Below, piece by piece: positions 53,491-64,000 of a DNA stretch of 64,000 nucleotides (its first letter is position 1; each line of letters starts with the position of its first letter). Source of the DNA: Caprimulgus europaeus (taxonomy: Eukaryota; Chordata; Aves; Caprimulgiformes; Caprimulgidae). Location: assembly GCA_907165065.1 (NCBI GenBank), contig OU015523.1, positions 25,571,834 through 25,635,833 on the forward strand, given 5' to 3'. Below the pieces are notes generated by a model. The model was not told the origin of the DNA and searched no databases. It saw only the letters and a program-made list of their open reading frames with translations. A program made the translations under genes and the position numbers.

Positions 53491-53767
53491 TGCTGGTTTC
53501 GGCTGAGATTATAGAGTTATTTTTCTTCATAGTAGCTAGTATGGGGTTACAGTCTGGATTTGTGCTGAAAACAGTGATGATAATACAAGGATGTTTTCAT
53601 TTTTTCTGGGCCGTGCTTGCACAGAGTCAAGGCGTTTTCTGCTTCTCACACCACTCCACCAGCAAGGAGGCTGGGGGTGGACAAGAAGGTGGGAGGGAAC
53701 ACAGCTGGGACAGCTGACCCCAACTGACCAAAGGGATATTCCAGACCATAATACATGGTGCTCAGCA

Positions 53768-53773
53768 TATAAA
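53768..53773 (+). promoter_or_regulatory. TATA box of LTR E
   Basis: TATAAA followed by gccaggg, placed mid-LTR about 180 bp before the poly(A) signal. This suits the U3/R layout. Activity is unknown. Confidence 0.55.
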
Positions 53774-53952
53774 GCCAGGGGAAAAAAGAAGGAAGGGGAC
53801 ATTCAGAGTGATAGCATTTGTCTTGCCAAATAAACATTACATGTGTTGGAGCCCTGCTTTCTTGTAGATGGCTGAACATCTGCGTGCGAATAGGAAGCAG
53901 TGAATGAATTCCTTGTTTTGCTTTACTTGCATGTATGGCTTTTGCTTTAAGT

Positions 53953-53958
53953 ATTAAA
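53953..53958 (+). terminator. Poly(A) signal of LTR E
   Basis: ATTAAA followed by ctgtctttatctc, at the position expected for the end of R in this family. Confidence 0.5.
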
Positions 53959-54698
53959 CTGTCTTTATCTCAACCCACGAGTTCTCTCACTTTTACTCTT
54001 CTGATTTGCTCCCCCATCCCATCAAGGGGGAGTGAGTGAGCAGCTCTGTGGTGCTGTTACTGGCTGGGGTTAAACCATGACAAGACCACATATGTAGTAA
54101 GATCTATTAGTCTGTGTACACACTAGAAAGAAAGAAGATTCTATAACACAATTAATTTTAAGGTAGAACCTTCCTTTAATCCAGAATAAATAGCTGAGCT
54201 GTCCTTTATACATCTTTAAACTATTTTGTTATATTTTTCTTTATGGAATATTTTTTGCCTAAACCAAATTCACAGAAAATAAAGTGTACTGAACAAGTTC
54301 TTCCCTTTTCCAGACTGTGGTCCTAATTGATCTCTTTGTGTTTATAACATCATAGATTTGTTTTCCTCTAAGAAAAATAAATAGTTCTAAAAGAATGTTG
54401 TGCAATATTTAGTGCATCCAATGAGAAGGAGGAAGTAGGAGGAAGTTTCTGAACACATACTTTAAAGCTCTTCTAAACACTACTTGCTACCTTAATTATA
54501 AAATATTTCACAAATTTGCAATACTAGCAATCACAGGCTAGTTTGATGTACAAAGTCTCTGAGGAAAGTTGGATTTTATAGATGAAAATACAAAATATAA
54601 TAAAAGTTTTTTGTCATAGTATTTGCTTTATTTTTCAATTTTAGGTAAATCTTGAAACTATTTCTCTGAGAAAGCAAAGCATTTCTTATTGCCTCCTT

Positions 54699-54721
54699 AA
54701 AAAAAAAAAAAAAAAAAAAAA
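54699..54721 (+). repeat. Poly(A) tract, 23 bases
   Basis: Uninterrupted A23. I see no recognisable retroposed sequence directly upstream. Confidence 0.85.
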
Positions 54722-57035
54722 CTGCCAACAAGTAAAAGAAAGAGATTTAACATACAAAAGATTATTAAAACAGGTATCAAAACATCACTTTATATCTCAG
54801 TATTTACCAAGATGCCTTGGCACAGGCAATGTAGGAAAGTAAGAAAAACTATTACCAGTACAGTACCTACACAGAGGATAAAAGATAGTATAGACAGCTG
54901 GGTTTCAATCATTTTGCCACTGGAGGTAAGGAACTTTCCCCTTTGGTTTTAATGTAGTCAAAATTTGTAATCAAGGTTTCCATATCTATTAATAATTATT
55001 TCTACCTCCAAAAATAATGAAATTCTGGAATAATAAAGTTGTAACTACTTAGCTGAACATACATTTAAAAATGTGAATATTTAATTTGTTAATACTGTCA
55101 TATTTCATCTCTAGTTGGGAGTTACAATCCCTCTTCTGCTTATTACCTATGCAAGTACGCAGTTAAGCCTTCCTGAAGTTCTGACTAACTTTCATAGGGA
55201 ACATTTTTGTTGTCAGTGCAATTAAGAACTGTAAAATAATCTAAAGATCACATAAAACTGTTAAATAGTAATGATTATGACTCCTTTAAGTAGCCTGTGA
55301 TGCTGCCTACTGAAGCTGTCTTATATTCAGTGTGTTTAGAGACATGGAAATTTTCAAATCATTATCAGCATAGCAGAAAAAACCTGCTGACTTCACTGGG
55401 ACCATTATACTTTTTTTTGTACGTATGTCAACCTGTTTTCTTAGAAAGAAGGGAAAATGTGCTTTTTAAAATGTTACTTTAAGAGTAAATGTTGTACAAT
55501 ATTAACAGCATCCTGTTTATTACCTGTGACTCAACAAGCCCCAATGAGTCACAGTCTTAAGAACGTTTCTGTTGCAACTTCCAGACAGACTAGAAAACAA
55601 CATTCTATAAATAATCGAGTCACAAGTAGTCAAATGCTTTTTTTCCAGATGGAAGTAGAGTAGAGCACATTCAAGGACTTAGTGGACTTGGGGCTTAGCA
55701 TGTATGCCTTTGAAGGGATTAACCAGTTGGCTTTGATAAGTTTCATGCACCGTTGTAATATAAATAAAAGAAAAAGTACATATTCATCTCATGAGATTTG
55801 GAAAACAACCACAAGGAATTGACTCTAAAATGAGATGAGAGACATTTAAGTTAAGAAATTCTTCAGTGTCATACCTTGGATAGTAAATAGGCATTAGTGG
55901 CAACATACAAGCAAATCTGAGGAACTGTCATAAATTACACAGTCACCAAAGGTGCACAAAAATAGATAGCAGATATACTGTGGAGCCACTCCTTCCCAAA
56001 GGAGAGCTTGTTTGCTGTATACCAAGCTTCAGATAGACTCCAAATTTATTTTCAAATTTTCAGTCTTTCTAATATAATTAGCATCTGTTCACTTGTCTTC
56101 TATTCTCATTTTTTTTTAAGATCTCTCTTTTTCTCCAGAGAAGCTTATTTGGACTCTTTATTGGAAGTTTTTTATTAAGACTCAGTGATCACCTAATGTT
56201 AAAAATAGTGACTAGAATTATAAACATGAGGGAAACTTAAGGATCAGTTATGTAATGTACATTGTGTAATACTAAAAATGACTGACATTTCAAACTGAAA
56301 GAAATTTCAAACTAGCTAGAGGCATTAGTCAAAATCATAGCAGTGTATGAACTTTTAGAAATCTTAAGCACAATGAATGTTTCCATTTTTAAGTGAATTA
56401 CATTTCTTGTTTATTTTCTTATATTTCTGTACTTTTGGGAGTTATGAACGTAATTCGTATATTCATAATAGTAAATTTATAATGGGATACATTCAAACAG
56501 AATATGAACCCTCAAACCAGCATATATCTGTTTTAATATTTTTAAAATACATATAACTCATCTGCACACAAAATCAGATTCTTTCCATATTTATGTTATA
56601 AACAATCACTCTTTTTTTGGCAAAGAATCTGTTCCCATGTGCACCAAATACAGAAAAACTGAGACTGTTTTCTGTTGTTCTTAAGGTACATCCCAGTCAA
56701 CAACATTCAAGTCCACATTTTCATCTGTGATAAAAACTAGGACAAGAATTTTAATATCAGTCCTGAAAAAAAGAAAAGGACAGCAATTAAAGTATCAGGG
56801 AGGTCATTACAACACAGAGAGAAAAATTCAAACAGAATTTGTGCCTTTTAAAAAAACATAATTGTATGGGAAATAAAAAAAGGGAAATAATAAATTATAG
56901 TAAGATACTGAGATTTCCAGGTTGCCCTCTTTATTCACCTAGATGTCAATGAAATAGATGGATACTCAAGACAGTTAAACCTCTGTTTTATTTAGGAGAT
57001 CATCTGAGATAATTTTTAACATATATTTATGTTAA

Positions 57036-57080
57036 AATATAGTGCACAACAATTAGTGCACTATATTTGGTGCACTAATT
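57036..57080. repeat. Two overlapping inverted repeats
   Basis: The arm aattagtgca (57051-57060) pairs perfectly with tgcactaatt (57071-57080) across a 10-base loop. Alternatively aatatagtgca (57036-57046) pairs with tgcactatatt (57057-57067). The two hairpins share sequence and so exclude one another. Confidence 0.65.
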
Positions 57081-58724
57081 TTCCAGAAAAGTCACATTAT
57101 ATGTTTATGCAACAAAACATATCAGAACTAAAGAAGCCAAGAAAAAATGATTTCACTCTTTCTTTTTTTCAGACTCTGGATGAATTAGTGAAGGAAATAA
57201 TTTCTGCTGGCATAAATAATAAAGTAATGTTTACTCTGGCTTCCCCAAAAATACTCCAGATTCCCTTTTGAACACTCCATGGACAGTTTTTCAGTTATAT
57301 AATCGCATTTTTGTAAATTTGAGATAGTAGTTGAAAAATAAAGGCAGGTGCAACTGCTAGTCCCCTAAGAGGAGTATCACGAAAGTACTCCAAAGCACCT
57401 GTGAAGAAAATGTAGACATTTTTAATGCAGAACATTTAATCTTCAAAAAATTAGATTTTAATCAAGTCATCCAACTCAGTCATGAGAAATCACAGCTGTA
57501 TTTGAACTTAAAAGCAGAATGAAAGACAGGCATCATTTATTTGAAAATGAATTTGAAATCACTATATTTTTTTTGGAGGAGGGGAGGAAGCTTAGCCTTC
57601 TCTTTGTCTCTCCTTATGTTTAGAAAATGGGACTTGCTGCCTTTCACATTTCTTCCAGAAGAATACATGTAATTGCACATGCTGTTTTCTACCAACCTTG
57701 GCTTTCTGCTCTTCATTCAACTACGGTCATGTTCTGACAATTCAAGTCAGTGCTGGCAATATTCACTCCAGAGTCCAAATATTTTCCCTGATGCCCATAA
57801 GATTTCATAATAATGTCTTTTGGAAAGGCTGAGTTCAATATGATTCCCTCCAAAGTCTGATCTCTTTCTTTGCAGTGACAGTGACAGCAGAAAGTGAGAT
57901 GGTACAGGGCTGTGAGTAACTCAGGAATAGTCACATATTTCTCGATTAGTGACCCAGTTAACTGCAAGATGTCAGACAAAATCTGTACCTTGACAAATAA
58001 TGATTTGGTTATGGTGATTTTTCCTCTCTTTCTCTTTGCTTTTGTGGTGTACTAAATTATCCAGATATTTTATCTTTTGCCATAGTGGATTCCACGAGAA
58101 ATATCCTCTATTTCTTTTGAAGGCATTTAAATGTTCTAATACTTTCTGTCTTCAAAGCAGATGAAGTCAGGATCAAAATGGGATTTTACTTAGGTATAAA
58201 GTATAATTTTAGCCTGGACACAGTAGGAAGAAAAAGCTGAAAAGAATACAGCTACCTTTAGTGCTTCATTGGCATATGTTTCACATGATGCTACATATTT
58301 TATTGCCTTTTAAAAATGCATGAGATGTCTCTTCATGTCAATACAAAGGCTGTTTAGTAGACTGGATTGCTCAGAAATATTTGTGGCACTGACCTGAGTG
58401 CTAAATTTTCTTCCAAGTTAGGTGTTCAAGTTTTTTTGTTTTCTTGGCTTCTTTCAATATCCCTATCCATTATGAGTGAGAAATGAAACAGTCTTACCTG
58501 ACTAAGAGATGAACGATTTTATCCTGTTGAGGAATATATCCTCATTTTTTATTAAAGGGGTATAACCATAAAAAAAATCTTTACACTAATATCTGTGTCT
58601 TTTTTTTTCTTTTCTGTGAAATATCACATCTCACCTTAGCAGACTTTCACAAAATTTCAAATGCTTCCTGTTAGAAGCTGAATTTGGATGAAGTATACAG
58701 TTTCCATTTCTACAACAGGCTTGA

Positions 58725-58937
<213 letters not shown>

Positions 58938-58949
58938 TGCTTTTGCAGA

Positions 58950-58979
58950 TTAAAAGTTCAATTTAATCTGAACTTTTAA
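58950..58979. repeat. Inverted repeat beside the GAAA array
   Basis: ttaaaagttca is followed by 8 bases and its exact complement tgaacttttaa. It lies 13 bp from the end of the GAAA array. Confidence 0.7.
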
Positions 58980-61900
58980 AAAAAATGAATCAGCTTTCAT
59001 GACATGTTAATTGAATAATGAATTATAAGATATTTATAACGTGCCATTGTTCTTCATTGGAAATTGTACCATAAACATTTTTGTTCTATTTACAGTGGAA
59101 AGTCATTAAAAGTTAGAAAAGTAAATGCTGCTTGAGTTATTAACTATCAGGAAGTAATATAAACAAAGATTTTGAGCTGTATCAAAAGTAGTTCTATTAC
59201 TGAAAACATCAGATGCTTGATGCTCTGCGGGAAGTGTTATTACTTTGTAGTAGTTCTTAGGAGTCCCAAGAGTGAGTCTTTACAGTGATGGCTGTATATA
59301 AAACAATACAAGAGCCTCTCTCTAACCAGTTTTCAGACAATGTGACTGCAATGTAACATCCTCATCAGTGAATATGGGCTTAAAGTACCTGATGAAGTAC
59401 TGAAAGCAATCTAGCCCCACTAAAACCCAAATTGTTTCCTGTTCAGTGACTTCACAACTATGATAGACCAGTTCAAACTAAAACTACCTCACATCCTACC
59501 TCAAAACTAGACTCCAATAATGCACCCTGCAACAAATTTTAGATGCACATATCATCACAATCCAATTGTCTCAAATTAGAGGAAAAAAAAAAAAAGACAT
59601 TTTTAAAGTAAGGAGGTGAACATATCGGTATCTGCCTTTCATTAAACTGTTAAAATTGTCAGGGTTTCATATGCTTTACTTTGGCTTTTATAATTCCACC
59701 TTCAGGAACCTTTGCTTGAAGTGGTTGCTAGTGTAAGACCTGGCCTAGTTCAGTGAAACACGATTATGTTGAAAAATGCTGATTTGCCGTCTGAAGTGCA
59801 AACACTTGGTAAATGAGAAGGGTGTCCATGAAGCCTTTTGTGGAAAGCTTCCTCATACATCACCATCAGCACTTGTGAGATATCCAACTCTGGAGTGGTT
59901 TCCTGGGTTTTCGAAGGCTCCACAGCAATCCAGTAGCTCCAGGGTTCCCGTTCTCATGGCCACAGAGCTGTGGGAGCCCTAACACTCCCTGCTACAGAGC
60001 TCTGACACAGCACTTGGAAAGCAGGCTGGTGACCCCAACATTTACAAACACTCGGTTAACTAGCCAGCACTGTGGGATTTCCCTGGAGCACATTCAGACT
60101 GAAAACAAATTTTAAATGTTTTTAGTTAATGTAATGTTTTTGTTTTAGGTTTTTTTTTTTCTTTCAACTGTTTCAACTATCAGTTTCACTTGCAATTTTG
60201 CCAATAAATTCAGTGGAGCTAACATTTTACTCTAAGGGTATTATGAGATTAATGATTATGAGATTAGTGAATTTTAACTTGGTTTAAATGAGATCAAAAT
60301 TACTCAGCAGAATTGACAAATACCAATTGGTCAAGGTGTGTCTGAATTGTACAGAAGTTCACCACATCAATCAACAAACTGAAACCACAAACTTTCTACT
60401 TGCAAGTAGAAGCAAATGTACCACCACATAGATATCTAAACCCTGAGACTGTGAAGTGTATTGCACAGTAAAGACAACTGGCACAAGCACAGGATGTTAC
60501 TAAAGCTAATAAAGAAAAACCCAATGAGGTTTAAACCTACATTAAAACTACGTGGTCAGTTAATCATAACATGAACTGTTCATAACATAAAACAAATTAA
60601 TGCACAAATAGTTCAAAATGTTTACCCTAATGGGGAGAAATTCTTATTTCCTGGATGTAATAACTGTATTTTGTTTTTTTCTCTCTGAGTAATATAGACT
60701 TGTTATATTTGGATCCCAAACTCAGTGGCTTCCATCTTTTCATAAGAATAAGAAACAAAACAAAGCAAAATATTACACGTTACTTCAAGAAAGTACTGGG
60801 AAATTTCAAGGTTTCTAAAGTTTTCTTGCTGAAAGACACTTTCCAGTAAGTAATGCTGGCAGTATTTCTCATAAATCCCCCAAAATAATATTAAAACCTG
60901 CAAACATTATCTCAGAACTCAGAAAGGCTTAGAAAGTTTTCCAAATGAACTCCTCAGCTGCTGATGAAAGGAAGTGTGGTTTGTTGTTTTTTTTTTAATT
61001 TGTGGCCGCTGCCACTAGTACAAGAAAAGGAAGTTATTTGGTTTGGGTTTTTTTGTTGTTGCTTCAGTTTTGCTCTTTTAAGAGATGTGCTGATTTTAAC
61101 AGAAAGTAGCTGGATTTTTCTGGGTAATAAAATTCTTTGGTGACCTTGAATTAGGGTATCTCCATATAGACAATTTTCACTTACATAAATGTTCAGTGAA
61201 AGAATAATTGCCATAAATTCTGTTTGAATAAAAGTTAATTTCTCATTCTTCTCTCACACTTTTAACTGCTGTGAAAGGATGTAGACAAACAGTGTCAGAG
61301 TCTGCAGTGTTATGTTCTCTCAGTAGGCAGACCCAAGACAATCCATTCTGCAAATTTTCTCACACTGTACTGTGTCTTACCACTGGTCTGACAGGACCAG
61401 TTCTTCCAGATGACGTGATAGTTTGTTATATGTTATTTTTTAATATTATTATAGCCATATAATTTATTTTTTTAAGATTTTGCTGAATGGGCTAGTGTAG
61501 ACTAGTCAGATTTGACATATATGTCTTTATCTACTAATATATCTATTTCTTTAGGAATCTTGGCTAATTTCAATTGCCAAATGGTACAAAGAAAAAGGCC
61601 ATAATTTTGAAAAAGAAAATAGATGTAATACTACACAAATTTAAAAACTGCAGAAGAAAAATTTCATGCAGAAGGAACAGTTTATAATGAAAATTTAATG
61701 TAACCTTAATTACACAGAAGTCTACCAAGTTCTACCTGCTGTTGCAGGTGACATTAGAGAGTATTGTGGTTTTTTATAACTTTTTGTTTTGTTTTGCTCA
61801 GCCTAGGAGCAAATTTAAGCCCAGAAAATATGCTTGTAATGGTAGACAGTGTTGGTTTACAAAATGTTTGAGGAAAAATACTCTGCAAACAGTAGTGGCT

Positions 61901-62980
61901 AACTCAGCTCTGTTCTTTTATGGGAAGTCAGAATTTGAGGATCAGGTACTGTAGAGAAATAAGGCTCTAGTGGGGCTAAGAATCTTGTAAAAGCAGGATG
62001 CCCTTAAAGCTGGTTTAATAATTTCATGGTAGGATTGCCACGTGAGCATGTAAACAAAGTTATACTTAAAAAGTACCTGTACTCTCCTGATTTATTTGTG
62101 AACAACAAAGACAAATTGCAAGTTCATGGACATGTGTTTCTACTTGAGAGAGAAGTAATCCTACTATCAGACAGGTAACACACAGTGGATATCACTAGAA
62201 ACAACACTAGATTGTACACATTTGAATAAGGTCCATATTACTTGCATACCTCTGTTGTGAAAGACTTTAGTATTTGTGCATTTACATATTTGTACAAGTG
62301 TGTGTTTGGGTTTGTGTTTGTGTTTAAACATACTCATCAGGCAGATGCTTTTTACTCAAGTGATCCAAGATGACCCCATAACTTATGAAAGCCGATGCAA
62401 GTTGCATCCTCTTCCTGCCTAAGAGGGTCAGAAGGGAAAAAGCTATCAAGAATCCAAAAGTTTCCCCTAGGTAAGATGCAGAGAAGCCATGGAGGCTGCC
62501 CAAGAAGAATCAGTGATGTACATCAGAAGGTTCACAGTAATCCTCTACTAGTAATAATATTTTAAAAATATATCTGAAAACTTGTTAAACTACAATAGCA
62601 GGTATTGCATTAATCTGGATCTAAAGTCTTGAGAAATTCTTACTTTTTCTGCAAAAGTATGTGTTGAAAGTTGCAACTTTCAAATATGTTTTTTTTCCAT
62701 TAAAATGGATATGAATATTTTGCATTTATGTGTGAATTATACAGAAAAAAATCCAATAATCACCTTTATCCAGCTGTTAACTCCCCTACTCCGAAGTTTT
62801 GATAGTAATTTAGACTGTTTTTTGTAGTCTTCTATATGGTTAACTGTAAAATACACCTCAATTTCATACTCATCATTCTCCTACTGGCAGCTCTATCACC
62901 AATATCTGTAAGACCTCTAAAATTTTCAGATGTGAAGTCCAAGCACCCAACTCAGTTCTAAGCCTGCTCACTTGTACCTT

Positions 62981-63024
62981 GAATTTGGAGTATAACTAGA
63001 TGGAATTTGGAATATAACTAGATG
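62981..63024 (+). repeat. 22-bp tandem duplication
   Basis: Two adjacent 22-bp units starting gaatttgga and ending aactagatg differ at one base (g or a at the tenth position). This is a recent local slippage duplication. Confidence 0.85.
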
Positions 63025-63676
63025 TGTAGGCCTTGATGTCAGTATGTCTGCCTGCAGCAGTCCCACAACACTGAGTTCTCATCCTACAGCTGTGCTCTTT
63101 CTTTATATACCTGTGAATGTATATTATTGATTCTTGTAAGAGCTCCAGCCTCCATCTTAGCAGTCTGCTGCTTTTGGAAAGGTATTTTATGATGCTGATC
63201 TGAGTGACAGTGACTAGTAAAATGAGCCCTTCTTATCAACATAGTTGTAAGCCCTGAGGGCCCTGTGAAAATGTGAGCTGAATACTTATGAAGAAGGGGA
63301 GGAAATCACAGAGACCCTTTAAAATGCCTGTGTTCATGTTTTAGCTGCTTCACGCTGTCCACACTCCAGTTTTACTGAGCAGGCATACAGCATATGGGAG
63401 ACTTCTGAGTACAGAAAGTACAGTACTTCTGACTGCCTTAATGATTCCTGGTGACATAAATTGCATGGTGATATGCATGCAGACAGTGCTGCTTCAGCGT
63501 ATTTTTTATTCTCTCTTTTTATCTTAGGCACTGGGAGAAGTACAAGCTTATATAGGGTAACAGCAGAGCACTTCTGAAAGGGTAGTAAATAACATACGTG
63601 TGATGATATACTGGATAATTATTATGCCCATAATTTGTGCAAAGGAGCCACAATGCAAAGCTAAGCTACTTTTGGA

Positions 63677-64000
63677 TGTTGTGAGGAGCAGCACCATTAT
63701 CTTGCCTCAAAGATTGTCTGCAAGATCACTGGCAAGATTGTTTTCACGAGACCACTGAGAAGGAAACGACTTGTGAAATGCCCTGCCCGAAGGAGGTCTT
63801 CTGCCCAGACATGTCCCTGCCCCAGTGCTGGGGGGGCACAAAGAGACGTGCCATTGCTATGGTAACTACAGCCCTCGAAGGGGTACTTAAGGAAGACCTG
63901 CATGGGCAGCAAGAGCGCGGGAAGAAAGAGAGAGAAGAGGGACAGAGGACGACCACCTGACTGCACCACGCCACGCTGCACCACTGCTGGAACATGCTAC
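63677..64000 (+). mobile_element. Probable LTR, 5' part, cut by the window end
   Basis: A sharp shift to GC-rich sequence begins at tgttgtgaggagcagcacc. It continues with gcctcaaagattgtctgcaag, cgacttgtgaaatgccctgcc, attgctatggtaactacagcc, a possible TATA-like gtacttaagg, and a purine-rich gcgggaagaaagagagagaa stretch. This resembles the U3-to-R layout of avian endogenous retroviral LTRs, and I have a loose memory of similar avian repeats. The 3' end, poly(A) signal and right duplication would lie beyond the window. ORFs on both strands here are not convincing genes. Confidence 0.48.

Larger units (their letters stand above)
53491..54082 (+). mobile_element. Solo LTR E, short avian ERVL-type LTR
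   Basis: It begins tgctggtttcggctgagatt and ends ggggttaaaccatgaca, matching a widespread avian LTR family that I remember with these ends. Landmarks in order are tgtgctgaaaacagtg, gctgaccccaactgacc, the TATA box tataaa (53768-53773), ggagccctgctttcttg, an ATTAAA signal (53953-53958) and tctttatctcaaccc. The 5 bp on each side do not match (cttta against agacc), so the original duplication has mutated or the solo LTR arose by recombination between different copies. No internal region follows. Confidence 0.88.

Noticed and set aside
53536..53879. Several 75-88 codon frames near 53.6 kb
   Set aside because: They fall inside LTR E and do not resemble any protein.
54699..54721. A23 as the tail of a processed pseudogene
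   Set aside because: The sequence upstream shows no coding similarity that I can see, and no flanking duplication was found by eye.
58950..58979. Inverted repeat as an intrinsic transcription terminator
   Set aside because: The window is avian nuclear DNA, where such terminators do not apply, and there is no upstream gene.

Overview
The window looks like nuclear DNA from a bird. It is AT-rich and CpG-poor, no ORF exceeds 161 codons, and the interspersed repeats are the usual avian set: CR1 LINE fragments with the typical 3' end, and ERVL-type LTRs. The LTR families resemble ones I know from Neoaves, but that narrowing is inference. I find no protein-coding gene, tRNA, rRNA or CRISPR array that I can support. 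The ORFs are random AT-rich ORFs, simple-repeat artefacts, or readings across LTR and CR1 sequence. The window reads as an intergenic region or the inside of a very large intron.

Layout: 1-7257 is plain AT-rich DNA with one 66-bp CR1 tail (3029-3094). At 7258-8172 a decayed CR1 reverse-transcriptase fragment lies between two perfect 56-bp direct repeats. At 9641-10501 (LTR A), 23135-24171 (LTR B) and 24874-26025 (LTR C) there are three related solo LTRs, each with its own perfect 5-bp target-site duplication (ccatg, caaag, atcat). All three carry an internal degenerate tandem array with a period of about 40-51 bp. CR1 3' fragments lie at 10899-11327 (+) and 32598-33040 (-), with short CR1 tails at 19132-19182, 39580-39634 and 42755-42811. 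The stretch 33041-49857 is mostly unannotatable; it holds two X-box-like palindromes and one GC-rich patch near 46.2 kb. LTR D (49858-50857, duplication cagtg) is a divergent relative of A-C. LTR E (53491-54082) is a different and shorter avian LTR without a visible duplication. A pure GAAA array of 52 units sits at 58729-58936. A probable LTR starts at 63677 and runs off the window.

I see no operon-like or defence-like system. The most informative signals are structural: the long direct repeat around the CR1 fragment, the cluster of independent solo LTRs with built-in tandem arrays, the uninterrupted GAAA tract, and a few weak exon-like or promoter-like patches that need comparative or RNA data.
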